DNA of 64,000 nucleotides from SR1 bacterium human oral taxon HOT-345 (GCA_003260355.1 MPSQ01000001.1:248001-312000), one strand, 5' to 3'; positions 20,008 to 32,649 are shown, counted from the stretch's first letter. Numbers and translations: made by a program. The notes: generated by a model from the sequence alone, not told the origin.

Positions 20008-21144
20008 ATGAATAGTATGAAAATTGCGTTTGTGAATTGCTGGACGATGCCAGGTGGTGTGCTCAATGTCCTTCAAGATTTGATGATTAAACAGCTGAGA
20101 AAGCATGGGAAGGAGGTGGAAGTCAGGCTTTTTACGCTTATTTCGGATCGTGAAAGTCTAGAACTTCCCTTGCCATGAGGAAATGGAGCGATGGTAACGA
20201 TTCCGATTGTGCAAACCTTACCAAAATGGATCAATCAGATTTTTCTTTTTTTTACTAAGAGGAAAGTGAAGATTTTGTCTGGTGTTTTTGATTATCGTAA
20301 TTTGATGGTGTTTTATCCTCGGCTTATGAAGCTCCTTTCTTTCAAGATCAAACAACGAAAGCCTGATGAGATTCAGATTTCTTCTTTTGCTATTGCGAAA
20401 AATATTACACCGATTCCGTGAGTGCCGACGCATCTGTATCTGCATTCTCCGATGCAATATATCTGGAGCCACTATGATGAATACGATGCAAGGCTGACTT
20501 GATGGAAAAATAGGCTCTTTAATTTTATCGTTCCAAGGCTTAGGAAATGGGATTTAAAGTTTCATCATTTTGATTCGGTGGTTTGCAATAGTCATTATAC
20601 TCAGGAACTTGCAGAGGAGCTTTATGGCCTCAAAAGTACGGTTTCCTATCCAAAGATCGCAGATCAGTATTGGTTTGCTTGAATCTCTCCAAAGCCGATG
20701 CCTTATTTTGTGTATGTAGGGAGGCTGGTCAATTTTGTGAGGGAAACGGGCTTGATTATTCAGCTTTTTAATCGTTTGAAATTGCCTTTGGTGGTGATTG
20801 GTTCTGGACCTGATGAGGAGGAACTCAAAGCTTTGGCGGGTGAGACGGTTATTTTCACTTGATGGAATCCTGAAGGAATGACGGAGATTGTTAGAGATGC
20901 TGCTGGACTCATCAACTTGACGAAAGAGAGTTTCTGAATTTGAACGGTAGAGGCGCTTTTGATGGGAGTTCCAGTATTTGGTTTCGCTGAAGGTGCGAGT
21001 GCAGAATTGGTGGATGAGGATTGTGGAGTTTTGGTGAAGAGTAAGGATTTAGAAGATTTGGTGTTAGATTTTGAACTCTTTCGTAGTAAAAGCCGAGATA
21101 GGAAGCTTATTTCTGAGAGGATTAGAGAAAAGCTGACTTCCTAG
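20008..21144 (+). CDS. Glycosyltransferase, GT4-like
   Basis: A 378-aa GT-B glycosyltransferase. The N-terminal domain begins MKIAFVNCWTMPGGVLNVL, a typical acceptor-side start, and has the HSPMQYIW and VVCNSHYTQELAEELYG segments. The C-terminal nucleotide-sugar domain has FVYVGRL, VVIGSGPDEEEL and the E-x7-E motif ESFGIGTVEALLMG (about 306-319), two glycines of which are UGA. It probably transfers a sugar to a surface glycan or lipid. No other glycan gene adjoins; it sits between the peptidase and the surface protein, and a role in glycosylating the latter is only a suggestion. Confidence 0.9.
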
Positions 21145-21237
21145 TTTGTTTTATGGCTTATTTGGACTGAAGAAGATTTGCTTTTGATGGAAAGATACGT
21201 ATAGTCTTGTGGTATTTTATATTCATTGAGGTATAAT

Positions 21238-24200
21238 ATGTGAAACTCTTGTAAAGGATTATTTTTGTTGGTTTTGGGTTTTGTTTTTTTCGGTGGGAGG
21301 TGGAGTTGTCCTGCTTTGGCCGCGGTAAGTGTTCCTAGTCAGACTTTTGATCTGTGAACGAATGTCGATGGAGTTTGGGATCAAGGGACTCAGACATTAA
21401 CTATTCAGCCTCGTTGAGCAGGGACAGGGCAGATTGATAGTGCGAAGTGGTTTCCGATGGTGACTGCACTTCAGCTTACGGGCGAGGAAATTACTAAGGT
21501 AGAATTTAAGAATAATGTCTGGTTCCCGAACGTTGCAAATGGCTTATTTCAAAATTTTAAGAGTCAGATTATTTTCCCATTAACTCAATATACGAGTAAT
21601 GTTTGGTCGATGCTGAATATGTTTAATGGGGCAGTAAAATTTAATTCCGACATTTCAAACTGGGATGTGAGTAATGTTACCGATATGTATTGAATGTTTG
21701 CTGGAGCAAAGCTCTTTAACTCCGATATTTCTTTGTGGAATCCGCGTAAGGCAGCTCGTATGATTGCGATGTTTCAATGAGCAACGAGTTTTAATCAGCC
21801 GATAGGGAATTGGGATACAAGTAGTGCAACTGATATGTCTTTTATGTTCAAATGAGCAACAAGTTTTAATCAGCCTATAGGAAACTGGAATGTCGGCAAA
21901 GTAAGGAATATGACTTCTATGTTTAATTGAGCTATAAATTTCAATCAACCAATATGAAACTGGGATACGAGTAAAGTAGAAGATATGAGGCAAATGTTTG
22001 CTTTGACGAAGAATTTTAATCAGGATCTTTCTGGTTGGAATGTCTGAAAAGTTAAAATTATGGTGGGGATGTTTTGAGCGGCAGAGAAATTTAATGGAGA
22101 TATTTCTACTTGGGATACGAGTAGTGTGGAGAATTTCGGTTTTATGTTTGAAAAAGCTAAGAAGTTCAATCAGCCAATAGGAAATTGGAATACGAGTAAA
22201 GCGACCTATATGGCGTATATGTTTTGGTGAGCAACGGATTTTAATCAATCTCTCAGTGGATGGGATGTGAGTAAAGTTACTAATATGGATTCTATGTTTA
22301 ATGCAGCGACAAGCTTTAATCAAAATCTTTCTACTCGAGATGTAAGTAATGTTGTAGACATGGGAGGAATGTTTGCCAATGCCTCTTCCTTCAATGGAGA
22401 TATTTCCAATTGGAATACGAGTAAGGCGCAGCGTATGTGGTGAATGTTTGAATATGCTCGTAGCTTTACTGGAGATGTTTCTGCTTGGGATTTTACTAAG
22501 GTTTATAATCCCTGACTGCCAGCTCAGGCTGGTTTCTCTATTAGGGCTCCTGGTAAGAATCGATATTGGTATCCGAGTGAAAATTATAAGAAGATTTTGC
22601 AGGCTATTAAAGTTGCTTATACTGCGGGGACACTTAATTTCTCTAAGTTTAGAATATTGTGAGTTGAATCTACCTATTGTGATTTCTATGGGCTTAGAGA
22701 TGAACTGATTTCTGCAGGATTGCAAATAGTCAGTGATAAATTTGACTGTGAGCCGAAAATCACGGCTACTGCACCTACCTTACAGAGTAGTGGAGAAATT
22801 ACGGATACTAGGATTACTTTCAGGAGTGAGTTTCCTTTGACACAAACTGATCTAGATAATGGAGCACTTTCTGTAGATCCTGTAGGAACAACCGTTCAAT
22901 ACTCGAATTTTAACTGTAGTTTAGAACCCTTAGATGCTACTAAGGTAAACTGTAGCGTTAAGATTACTTCTACACAAGAACAAAGCGATAAAAATCTGAA
23001 ACTTAAATTCTATAAGAATCTCTGAAATAATAGAATCATTCAAACTTCTGCACTTATAACTGGCTATCTTATTGATACACAAGCACCAAAACCAGCTCAA
23101 CTCGATATTAATACAAGCTCAGGTATTCATACACCAACCGTGACTCTAAGAAGCTTTGAAGATGTCTGAGCGGCAGGAACTGGAACTTGTAAACTTACTT
23201 ATACTGGTGCTTGAGGAATCCCTCAAACGATCACTCCACTTTTGCTTGGAGCATCACACGTTTTGAACTTCAACCCAACAGAAACTGTTCATACGGTGAA
23301 AGTAACCTGTTCAGATAAGGTAGGGAATGTTTCAGAGAATGAGATTAAGTTTCCTCCAATTATCGAGTTTAGTCCGAGTAATGTTACAGTTAGTAAAGAC
23401 GTAATGAGCTGAACTTTTACGGTTTATTCTCCAAGTAGTTTTAAGATTAAGCATATCAACGTTGCAAATCCAGCAGATACTGGAGTAACAAAGATCATTT
23501 GTAATGGGCAGGATTTGTGATTAGGAGGAGCGGTTGATTTTGATAATGGTCCAACTAATAAAGTGCAATGTAGTTTTCAATGAATCAATACGAGTGGAAT
23601 CCTAAAGATTATCGCAAAGGATGCAAATGGTGCTGAAGGTCAAAATAGTGCGTTCTTTATTCATGATACGAATCTTCCTTCTCTTTTGATTACACCACTT
23701 GGTATGTTGACGGGAGGTGATCTTGCCTTTACGGTAATCGCTACGGATGATCAAGGAATCGCTGCTACAGGAGTTCAAATTACTTCTCCAGGTGCAGCAA
23801 TGAATATCCAAAACCTTGCTTGTGTTCAGGTGAATCCTACGAAGGTGCAATGTGATTTTACGGTAAGTGATCCTGTGATTAGCTGAAGTATTAAGGTTGA
23901 TATCAAGGACCTTGCAGGGAATCAAAACTCAAAGACTGAATCAAATTATACGATTGATAAGACCCATCCTACGATTTCCTCTCTTAGTTTTACGGCTTCT
24001 AATCATGGAAGGAAATGGAAGATTTCATTCCAGACGCAAGACCAATGAGGTGCAGGACTCTGGAAATCTACAGAAGCAACAGATCCTGATTATGATGCCT
24101 ATGCAATTACCTATGGAGTAGGTTTGGATGTGAATTGTAGTGGATATATGAGTTTAGATGGGGTGGCTCCTGGAGCTACAGAACCCTTTACCCTCAACTT

Positions 24201-25638
24201 TGAAATTGATGATGCAAATCAGAATGGGAAGTATCTTTGTGTAGTAGTAAAAGATAAAGTCTGAAATACTCATACGGGAGTCCTTGCATCAACTATCAAC
24301 TTAAACCTTGCTCCTACCCTTACCGATAAAACGCTTACGCTTGATGAAAATACTCCGATTCCTACGCAAATCCTTACTTTCGATGGGCAAGACCAAAATA
24401 CTGGAGATACATTGAGCTACCAGATTATCGGTGGAAATACCGGCAACGCCTTTTCAATCGTTGCAGATAAACTGCAGGTAAATGGAGTACTTGATTATGA
24501 GACCTTGAGTGGCTATCTCTTAACAATTCAACTCAAAGATCAGCTCGGATTAACAGGAGAAGCGAAGGTTACGATTACTTTGAATGATGTGGATGAGATT
24601 CCGCCAGTGATTAGTCCTCTTACTGGAGTGAGCTATCAACGTTCTACGCCTATTGTGCCTATTCCATTGGTAGCAACTGATAATAGTGGATCGGTAACGC
24701 TTCAGGTAAACGGATTACCAGCAGGATTGACCTTTGATATGACGGGTTCTCAAATTATTGGAACGACTCCAGCTACTCCAGGAAGCTATCCTATCCAAGT
24801 GGTTGCGATTGATCAGGCAGGAAACCAGACTACCGTTCAGTTTACACTTACTGTGATAGCTCCTCCAGCTCCTAGTAGTAGTTCAAGTTCCTCTTACCGT
24901 TCTGGTGGAGCAGGAACAAGCTTACCAAAAGATAATTGTCCTAACGGTGATTTCTCATCAAGCTATTATGATGGTAGCTGTGGAAATGAGTGAAAGCCTG
25001 TAGAAACAAAAGAGGTAGAAAAGAGTCTGTTTAATCCAACAATTAAGACGACGTGTTTTAGTCCGCTTGATCAGAAAACGATTGATCAGGGAAATGCTAT
25101 GACAGAACTCTTGAGACAAGCTCATCAGATGCTCTATAGTTATCAGCTTACAAGATGGCAAGGCACCAAAGACTTTGCTCCAGAGAGAAGCTTAACCAGA
25201 CAAGAAGCAGCAAGATTTATGACTGAATTTGCTACAAATGTGCTTTGTAGGAAACCAAGTAGAAACTATGCACATCAGTTCATAGACTTAGGAGATGCTG
25301 ATCCAACGCTTCTACCTTATATCTATAAATCGTATGATTATCTTATCTTTAATGGGGATGGGAATCCAAACGGAGATAAAGCACAAACGACGTTTAGACC
25401 TTATGATCTGATAACGGTAGATGAACTCTCTGCACTTCTCACCAGACTCGTGAAGAATCAAACCATGGAAGAGCCAGCAGAAGATCGAGCAAGAAATTAT
25501 AGGAATTATATTAGTTCTATCGCCTCAAACTCAGCTTTAAAGAATGATATTAGATGAACGGTTGCTGAGGTATTGTATGATTTGTATAGAAATAATAGCT
25601 ATGACCTCAAAGAAGTAGGCTATGTGATCAAAGACTAA
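21238..25638 (+). CDS. Large surface protein: DUF285 repeats, Ig/cadherin-like domains, S-layer-homology-like C-terminus
   Basis: A 1466-aa exported protein recovered only under code 25, with about 26 UGA glycines. Order: signal peptide ending SCPALA (about residue 30); about ten DUF285 (BspA-type) repeats of roughly 25 residues between about 120 and 430, each like [20 protein letters not shown]; several beta-sandwich modules to about 1050; a cadherin-like domain (about 1020-1120, [20 protein letters not shown] and [11 protein letters not shown]); a putative Ig domain; a serine linker (SSSSSSS); and a C-terminal SLH-like region with [14 protein letters not shown] and [14 protein letters not shown]. 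Probably an S-layer-anchored adhesin that touches a host or prey cell; DUF285 proteins are often adhesins, so this is inference. Confidence 0.9.
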
Positions 25639-25654
25639 ATGAAATGTATAAAAG

Positions 25655-25692
25655 AAAAGGGAAATGAAGTCAGATTTTTTTCCCTTTTTTTG
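25655..25692 (+). terminator. Rho-independent terminator of the surface protein gene
   Basis: AAAAGGGAAA (25655-25664) pairs with TTTCCCTTTT (25679-25688), then further Ts. The loop contains TCAGATTTTT, the over-represented word described in the findings. The rest of the gap to 25859 shows no gene. Confidence 0.85.
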
Positions 25693-25859
25693 TTTTGTGA
25701 TTATTCGGTTTTTAAGATTGATTTTCCCCCTCTACTTATTCTTTGTGATTAGGTTTTCCTTGTTTGGGGCATTGGAGGCGGAAAATTAAGTGCTTTACTA
25801 GATTCTTGGTGGAGAAAGGGGCGAATTTTTCTGCTTTTCGAGCTTATTTTGCGGTAGTG

Positions 25860-28800
25860 TTATTCTTCTGAGGAAGTCTCGGTAGCAGATTCTTGTTCTT
25901 CTCATGGAGTTCCTAGATCTGGGAGGTCTTCCAAATCTGCTCCCATACCAAGTCTGGTAGAGATTTCTGCATCAACGAATTTCCTTGCTCTTCCGTATTT
26001 TTTTGCAGAGTATTCCTGGAGGAGAGGAACGATTTTCTTGTTTTGATAATCTTTTGTATAGATTGAATTCATACTGAAAACCTTACTTGTTGCATTGTCA
26101 ATATTCAGTTTTATGTATGATTTATAATTGGCGATTCCTACGATATCTTGAGGTCAGAGGAGTGGTGAGTACTCTTTTTCCATAAATTCTGCATCGGGAG
26201 CACCGATTTTGAAAGACATCATCGTTCCCACGTTACCGAATACTGCGGCTTTTACATCAGATTTTCCGCCTCATGAGTCTCAGAGTCCTTTCCCTGCTTC
26301 GAGCTGAGCGATATACTGGTGCGCCATGATCAGTCCAAGCCTATATTTTCTGGCTTCGGAAAGGATATCAGCAAAAGTTCCCGATACAAAGTTTTGGAAT
26401 TCATCCACATAAAGATAAAAGTCTTTTCTGTCTTTAGGATCGAGTTTGGCTCTTCCCATTGCTGAGTTATAAATTTTGGAAACCAAAATCATTCAGAGCA
26501 ACTGTGCGTTCAATTCTCAGATTTTACCTTTTGAGAGGTTAACGAGGAGAATCTTTTGATTATTCATCACGTCATCAAAGTTGAAGGCGGATTTCGTTTG
26601 TCCGATGATATTTCTGATCAATCTATTGGTATTGAAAGATACGAATTTTGAAGAGAAATATGGGATAATTTCAGCCTTTTCTCTGTCTCCCATGGCATTA
26701 TAGGTCCTTTCTCGTCGATTTTTTACGACCGCATTGGTGACCTTTGCAACTTTTACTTCTCTATAGGTTTCATCAGTAAAAAGTCTGACGACATCGAGCA
26801 GGGTTGGTCTGTCTTCAAAGTCTTCAAGAATTGTGAGGCTTCCGTATTTAAAATATTCCTGAATTCTTGGTCCGAAAATTTCTGGTCCAAACATTTTTAG
26901 AAAGATTTCTGTTGCATCGTTTACGGTTCTATCTGCTTCATCAAGAGTATTGATTTCGTAGAGATTAAGCCCCATTGGACGGTCTTCGTTTCCTGCATCG
27001 AAATATACTACGTCTTTAGCTCTTTCTTTTGGAACGAAACTTAGCACGTCTTCTGCAAGGTCACCGTGCGGATCGATAAGGCAGATTCCGTCTCCGTTCC
27101 AGAGGTCTTGTCTTGCCATGGTTTGGAGGAAGACTGATTTTCAGGTACCAGATTTTCCAATCATATAGTGGTGTCTGGTTCTATCTTCTCTCTTCATATA
27201 CACAGGAGTAAGGATATTTCTGTAGATATTTGTTCCAAGAAGAACAGCGTTTTTGTAGAGTTTGTAGCCTGTGATGGTTTTGCCAGGGACGATCTCCTTG
27301 ACGAATTTTTGTCCGTCTTGTTCGAGGATTGGATTATTATTGATCGTGGATTTACCATCCTTTTCCTCAATAGAAGTTCACTTGTGAGCAAGCTGATAAT
27401 CTGCGAGAGGAGTCAGCTTTTCTTCTTCTAGTGTCCTTGATGCTACGGCTCGGTGGTTTTTGTATTCTTTCAGAATCTCGGAGAGGTTTCCATTTTTGTA
27501 CTTTTCTGCGAGGATACCTGACATTATCTTGCCATTCCATTCATCATCCTTGAATTGTGGGAGATTTGCTGGTGAAGGAAGGACCTTATATTGCATCCAC
27601 TCGATGATAGGAGAGCGGTTGTAAATACTATCTGCAAAATGGAAGAGTGATGTGAGTTCATTGGTCGAGAAAAAAGAGTATTTGTAGAAAAAGCCTGTAA
27701 GGTAAAAATTTACTGCAATTTTCCACAGGTAAAGGAAGATACCAGAGAAGATATCGTGCTTGGTGTTATTGTCTTCAAGACCGTTGCTGTATTCGTCGTT
27801 GTAAACATTGTATGCGGATTCCATAGCTTTCAGGTTTTGTCTGGCTTGTCCTTTTACATCTGAGGAACTAATCACAATGATTCCAGCTCTGTAGGTTGGA
27901 TTTCCTGCCTCTTCACCAATAGCATTCATCGAGTCTTCTTTTGCTCTGACCATTCTTACCATTCCTACACTTTCCTCTTTTTTATTGGAGAGGAGTTTTT
28001 CACTTGGTCATTGGATTAGAAAACTGATGAGTTTGAAGGGGTTGAGTAGGTTTTTTCGGTGTCGCCATTTCGTCGAATAAAGATCAAGCCCTTTATAAAG
28101 TCTTTCTGCTGCTTTCTGTCTCTTGGCATTGAAGGTTGAGCTTTCAGGTTTGATGACGAGCATCGCAGTTATTGTGTCGTAGCTAGAGATTTTTCCCATC
28201 GTATCAATCAGGTTATTGATTGGATCATCCGGCATTTGTTTAAAAGTTCTGATTGTATAGACGGGGTCTCTTTTAGGTTCTAATGGCATAATATCATGGT
28301 ATTTCTTTTGGAAAGGCTGCGGTTTGCCGACTTTCTCGAGAGAGCAGTTTGGAAATTGTGCAGAAATCGCACTTTCTATAATACTGATGTATTCGGGATA
28401 GCTTCCAACGATAAAACTTAATTGACCATTTTCGTATTGGTAGATGAAAACGATTTTTTGCTTTCAGAAGAATTTGTACATGATTTTTTCCCGAGTACTG
28501 AGTTCTGAAATTTTGTGAAGTCCATTGTATAACTGTGACATCCTTCAGACTTTTTCTTTCATATCTTTAGCGATTTCTTTTTCTTGTTCACGATCAGTTT
28601 TCCCATCTGATTTTGGCAAAAGTACCTTGATGAAAGTCATCCTTCTGGTATTGTAGAAAGAATAGATGTATTTGAGCGTATTTTTGATGATACCGATGAT
28701 GACGCCAATACAGAGGAGTGCGATCAATCCATAGCAGAGGTAGATTCCAATTTTTTCGATAACTTCTCGTCCTTTTTGTAGTTCTTGTGTGGCGGTTGAT

Positions 28801-29312
28801 TGTGTAGTTCCAGTTTGTATCCTTGTTTGTGCTGCTGTTTGCATTGTGGTAGTTTTACCTCAATTTGTTCCTCAGGTTTCTTGAGCTGATGAAGGTATGG
28901 TGGCTTTTGCCTCGTAGGTCTCGGTATAGTTGGTTTCGATATTTTTTAGAAAGGTTCAAAGCTGGTTGTAGCCTCAGATTTCTTTGAGACATTTATTCTT
29001 TTCGCTTCACCAAGCTTGGTTTGTTAGTTTTGAAAGGTTATTTTTTTGACTAAAATCTTTTCTGAATGTTGTGATGAGCTTCTCTTGGCATGGAGTGCTA
29101 TTTGAATTTGTATTTGGCGCATAATGTTCTTTTTCTTCAAACGAATTGAGTACTGATCTGATTTGAGGAAAACCTCCGATTGTTGTCAAACATTCAGATT
29201 TCTTTTCTCTCCAAGCTTGATTTGTTAGCTTTGAAAGGTTATCTTTTTGTTTTGTGTCTTTGAGGTATTGTGTTCTCAAGAGTTGCATGCATTCACTTTG
29301 TTGCATTCTCAT
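25860..29312 (-). CDS. TraD/VirD4-like DNA-translocase ATPase with duplicated cysteine repeat
   Basis: A 1150-aa protein that is one continuous frame under code 25. N-terminal residues about 1-130 hold two copies of an NLSKLTNQAW...C..IGG repeat with paired cysteines, then a Thr-rich linker, a transmembrane region (about 175-200, IGIYLCYGLIALLCIGVIIGI) and the helical FIKVLLPKSDGKTDREQEKE segment typical of candidate-phyla TraD-like proteins. The ATPase domain has Walker A HYMIGKSGTGKS (about 710-722, with one P-loop glycine UGA) and Walker B DFYLYVDEFQNF (about 967-978). Such proteins couple DNA or protein to type IV secretion-like channels, or drive DNA uptake. No relaxase or VirB gene is nearby, so its partner is unknown. 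The start is uncertain: the frame extends a little beyond ATG 29312. Confidence 0.85.
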
Positions 29313-29471
29313 TCTGATGAGTAAAAACCATACTAAGTATAGCTATTTTTTCTCAAAAAAGCAAAAAATCAGGCAAATTTCTTTACGCTTTCTTTTCTTT
29401 TTTCTTGTTTTTGTTTCTTGCAATTGTGAGCTGATTTCTTATATTTCAATCAGTGTTTTATCTTTTCTTTA

Positions 29472-29924
29472 ATGCTTGTGATTGATCGTATAAAAAGTGA
29501 AGTTTCTCAATATGTTGCTCTTCAGAGTAAATCTGGGGTGTTTTTGTCAGCGTTTGGTAAAGATGGGAAACTTTTACTTTCTCATGGAGTCGTTAGAACC
29601 AATAGAACCTTAGAAATGATTTTGCAGAGTTTTTATACTGCCTTTTTGCAGAAGATAGAAGCTCAAGTAGCAACTGTGATCCTAGATATTGTTCAAGATG
29701 TGAGATTGCAGAATGATCCGAATGTTTTAGTGAAGCTTCCTCTTGATCAGTATTGACTTTTTCTAGTGCAAGATGAGTGATTGAAAAGCTGAGTTCTTCT
29801 GCCAAATACTAAGGGGATAGACTCGCCTCAGCAGGCTTTTAGTGCGATTAAGCAGAAATATAATCTTGGGAGTCAGGTTTCAGTCTATATTTTTACGACC
29901 AAGAAGGTTGAGATTTCTTTTTAG
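29472..29924 (+). CDS. Small protein with weak AMMECR1-like pattern
   Basis: A 150-aa protein with a lone UGA cluster in QYGLFLVQDEGLKSG. The layout GVFLSAFGKDGKLLLSHG, a helix, then DVRLQND...LPLDQYGLFLVQDEG-KSGVLLPN and a final strand recalls AMMECR1 domains (GxFVTL-K-G-LRGC, DxRF, hGxxL-G----LLPQ). The cysteine and the LRGC motif are missing, so the match is loose. AMMECR1 proteins have been linked to methyl- or radical-SAM chemistry, but no partner lies here. It begins between two divergent genes with no visible strong ribosome-binding site. Confidence 0.6.
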
Positions 29925-29955
29925 TTGCAAAAAAGTGGGATTGTGTTTTAGAAAA

Positions 29956-29983
29956 AACTAGGTTAAGTGTTCCTAACCTAGTT
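29956..29983 (-). terminator. Terminator hairpin between converging genes
   Basis: AACTAGGTTA pairs perfectly with TAACCTAGTT over a loop of eight. On the minus strand it directly follows the stop of the 29984-30415 gene and is followed by a T-run (TTTTTTC). It may also end the AMMECR1-like transcript from the other side. Confidence 0.8.
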
Positions 29984-30415
29984 CTAATGGTGCTTTCAGA
30001 GGAGACCCTGAAATTTTGTTCGCCAATACTTATTTGCGGCTATCCTTTTCTCGTACTCAGTAATCTTACGCGTAAAGAAACTCGTGTCGCACTCTCTGTT
30101 TGCTCTTTTGAGGCTTGCTTGTTTCTCTTGCATCTCTTCTTTTAGTTGTCGCCGAAGTCCTGAATCTTCATCCAAGAGATTGATGATTCCTTTGATCGAC
30201 TGATTGAGCTGTTTTTTTTCTACCCAGAGATATATCGGACCTAAAATTCCGATTAGACTAGGGAGGACGAGCTCTAGGTAGCTTGGTTTGAGATTCATAA
30301 ACATGGGAACGATTACAATCCCAAACATAATAGAGATTGTGAAACCTGCGATTTTGAGCTTATGCTTCGTTTCTTTCAGCTCTTTAAATAGCTCTTTATT
30401 TGAATTTTTTTCCAT
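29984..30415 (-). CDS. Small membrane protein with coiled C-terminus
   Basis: A 143-aa protein not assigned to a family. Residues about 1-20 are lysine-rich, two hydrophobic helices follow (GFTISIMFGIVIVPMFM and LELVLPSLIGILGPIYLW), then a long charged helix (KKQLNQSIKGIINLLDEDS..EEMQEKQASLKRANRE). A UGA glycine occurs near the C-terminus (stop UAG at 29984). The ATG at 30415 is chosen over an earlier ATG at 30484 because the extra 23 residues look like untranslated leader; the choice is not secure. Confidence 0.6.
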
Positions 30416-30561
30416 AGTGAAATTTTTTTTTATTACCCTTGGTATGATACTTAATTTATTATGAAAGTCAATAATAAAGTGCATCTTGCATTTCTTTTGG
30501 CTTTTGTTATATTTCAGTTAGTTTTGTTTTTTGATGACTCGTTTTATTTTCTAATGTAAGT

Positions 30562-31419
30562 ATGATGAAAAGATTGGGAATGTGAGTTCTTTTGCTTGGT
30601 ATAAGCTTTATTCTTGCTGCTTGTTTAGATAAGAGTAAAAATCAGGCTTTATCTTATGAATTTTCTCTGCTTCAAGATTTTGCTCAAACGAGTAAGTTAC
30701 CGATGCCACAAATTGAGGAAGCTTCCTTTGAATGGCAAGAAGGAGAGGAAAAACTGACTGTTCAATGACGGGGATTCTCGCTTTCATGATTACAAGAAAA
30801 TCCTGATGAAGCAGTAGAAACTTTCTTTCATACTTGGAAGAAAAATGAAGAAAATAGTCTAGGGCGAGGATCAGTCAATGTTATGGGATTTGAAAAAGAT
30901 GGGACGATTTGTCTTAGTGAAAGTCATATTCATGCCTCGCTCCAGCAAATCAATGATGATGCTCATTTCCCACAGCATGTGCCTTATAGCCTTCGTCTCA
31001 CTTGTGGACAGAAAAGAGATCTCCAGATAACTACTAAACAAAAAGAAAAAAAATCTGAAAACACGACAAATCTTTGCCTTGCAGAGATTGAAAAGCAGAT
31101 TTTTGCTTCACCTCAATTCATAGGAGTTAAACAAGACTATGATAAGGCTCTGGCTGCTCCGAATCAGGGTGATACCGAGCAGTTTTTGGGCTATTATCTA
31201 GATTTGGAAAGTATAGATGATGAGAGTTATAAGCTTGCTTTAGCTGAAAATTATCCGAGCAGAGTGCTGAAATATCATCGTTTTCAGGTAGATAAAAAGA
31301 CAGGAGAAATCAGACTTTATGATGTTGCTTCAGATACCTATGATGAGATTATTCCTCACGATGAAAGGTATCCAGAGTTCTTTGCTCAGCACTGTAAAAA
31401 TTTAGATGATAATAACTAA
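30562..31419 (+). CDS. Lipoprotein of unknown function
   Basis: Signal MMKRLGMGVLLLGISFILAAC gives a lipobox LAAC, so the 285-aa product is anchored outside the membrane. The mature part is charged and soluble, with a segment of paired cysteines (TICLSES, RLTCGQK, LCLAEIE) and a C-terminal KYHRFQVDKKTGEIRLYDVASD strand-turn-strand. I do not recognise a family. It opens a run of exported proteins on the same strand (30562-35482). Four UGA glycines, including one in the signal peptide. Confidence 0.8.
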
Positions 31420-31454
31420 TCTTTCTCTTTAAGGTTTACTTTCTTTTGAAAAAA

Positions 31455-32621
31455 ATGAAAAAAATCTGATTTTTGATCCTTATTGTTTTCTCTACTCTAG
31501 TTCTTCTTTGATGCGAGAAAGGTTTAGAGTCTCATCAAACTTCCTCTGATTCTACAAACAGCGGAGCAATGATGATGAATCAAAACATCGTTCCTTGATG
31601 ATACCTTTATAGAAACTTAGACTTAAGCAAAGCAGCTGACAAAGAGGAGTATGAGCAACTTCAAAAAGATAGAAATCTGATTCTTGAATATCAAACCAAG
31701 ACTTCTTCTGCGGTAAATAAGTTCATAGACACGATTCATCAAGACCTTTTAGATGCCTGCAAAGAATACGGAACCGGTTATGAAACAAATAGAGGGACTT
31801 ATTATGAAAAAGATGTCTGTGTAGATCGCTATATCCGTAATTTATATCAAAAATTAAAGACTGAATTAAATAATCCACAAAAAAACTATGCTTGAAAAGA
31901 TCCAGTCTTGCTCTCGTATTATCAGGATTTAGGGTGAGATCATCCTTTTGTTCGTTATTTTGTGGATTTGTATACGTATCTTCTCAAAAGATGACGAGAT
32001 CTTGGAGAGATACCAGAATATCCACTGATATGACCTCTTACAAAAAATCCAGATTGATGATATCGAAATGATGAAGAAGCTGGAGGCGATTTAGCTATGA
32101 AGAATTGAAGCTGATTTTATACCTACTGAGCATGAAACATCACAAAAAATCAATTTTGATCAATGATATCAAGTATTGGCTCATGAATAGTACTCAATGG
32201 TCATATGCTGAAACGAATTGAAAAAGAATACTGATACCATTTTCCATACTGAAGTCTGGAAATTATATATGGCACTTCTCCAATGATTTGACCCTTTGTT
32301 CTCCATCATAAGACAAAATATGGGGATTATATCTATCAAATTATAGGATCCGGAGCATGATCATGAGAATTTATACTGCTGGTGCGAGTTTTTGTTGATT
32401 GATTATGGATTCCTCTTGGACAATGTGGGTATAGTTGATATGTTTTGTTCCCAAATTATCCATTGCTCTTTGGAGAATGTAAGGAACGGCAAAATAGTGA
32501 TCCTCTTACGATTTTCACACAGGAGTATAATCTGTATGAACATAATAGGATACCAGATCTAGTTGAAAACTTTACTTTCTTCTTGAGGGCTTTAGAGTCT
32601 ACAAGGGTATTGAGTAAATAA
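31455..32621 (+). CDS. Lipoprotein, very rich in UGA-encoded glycine
   Basis: A 388-aa lipoprotein: MKKIGFLILIVFSTLVLLGC, the lipobox glycine itself UGA. About 23 of some 42 glycines are UGA, by far the highest share in the window. The C-terminal half (about 215-330) is rich in glycine and aromatic residues (KNGSGFYTYGAGN, IGSGAGSGEFILLV), compatible with a beta domain, perhaps an SH3-like or peptidase-like catalytic region; I cannot identify it. Conserved-looking Cys pairs (DACKEY, DVCVDRY) lie near residue 100. It would be unreadable under the standard code. It starts 35 bases after its neighbour's stop. Confidence 0.8.
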
Positions 32622-32649
32622 GTTTTTTAGCTTTTAATAGCATATTCCC

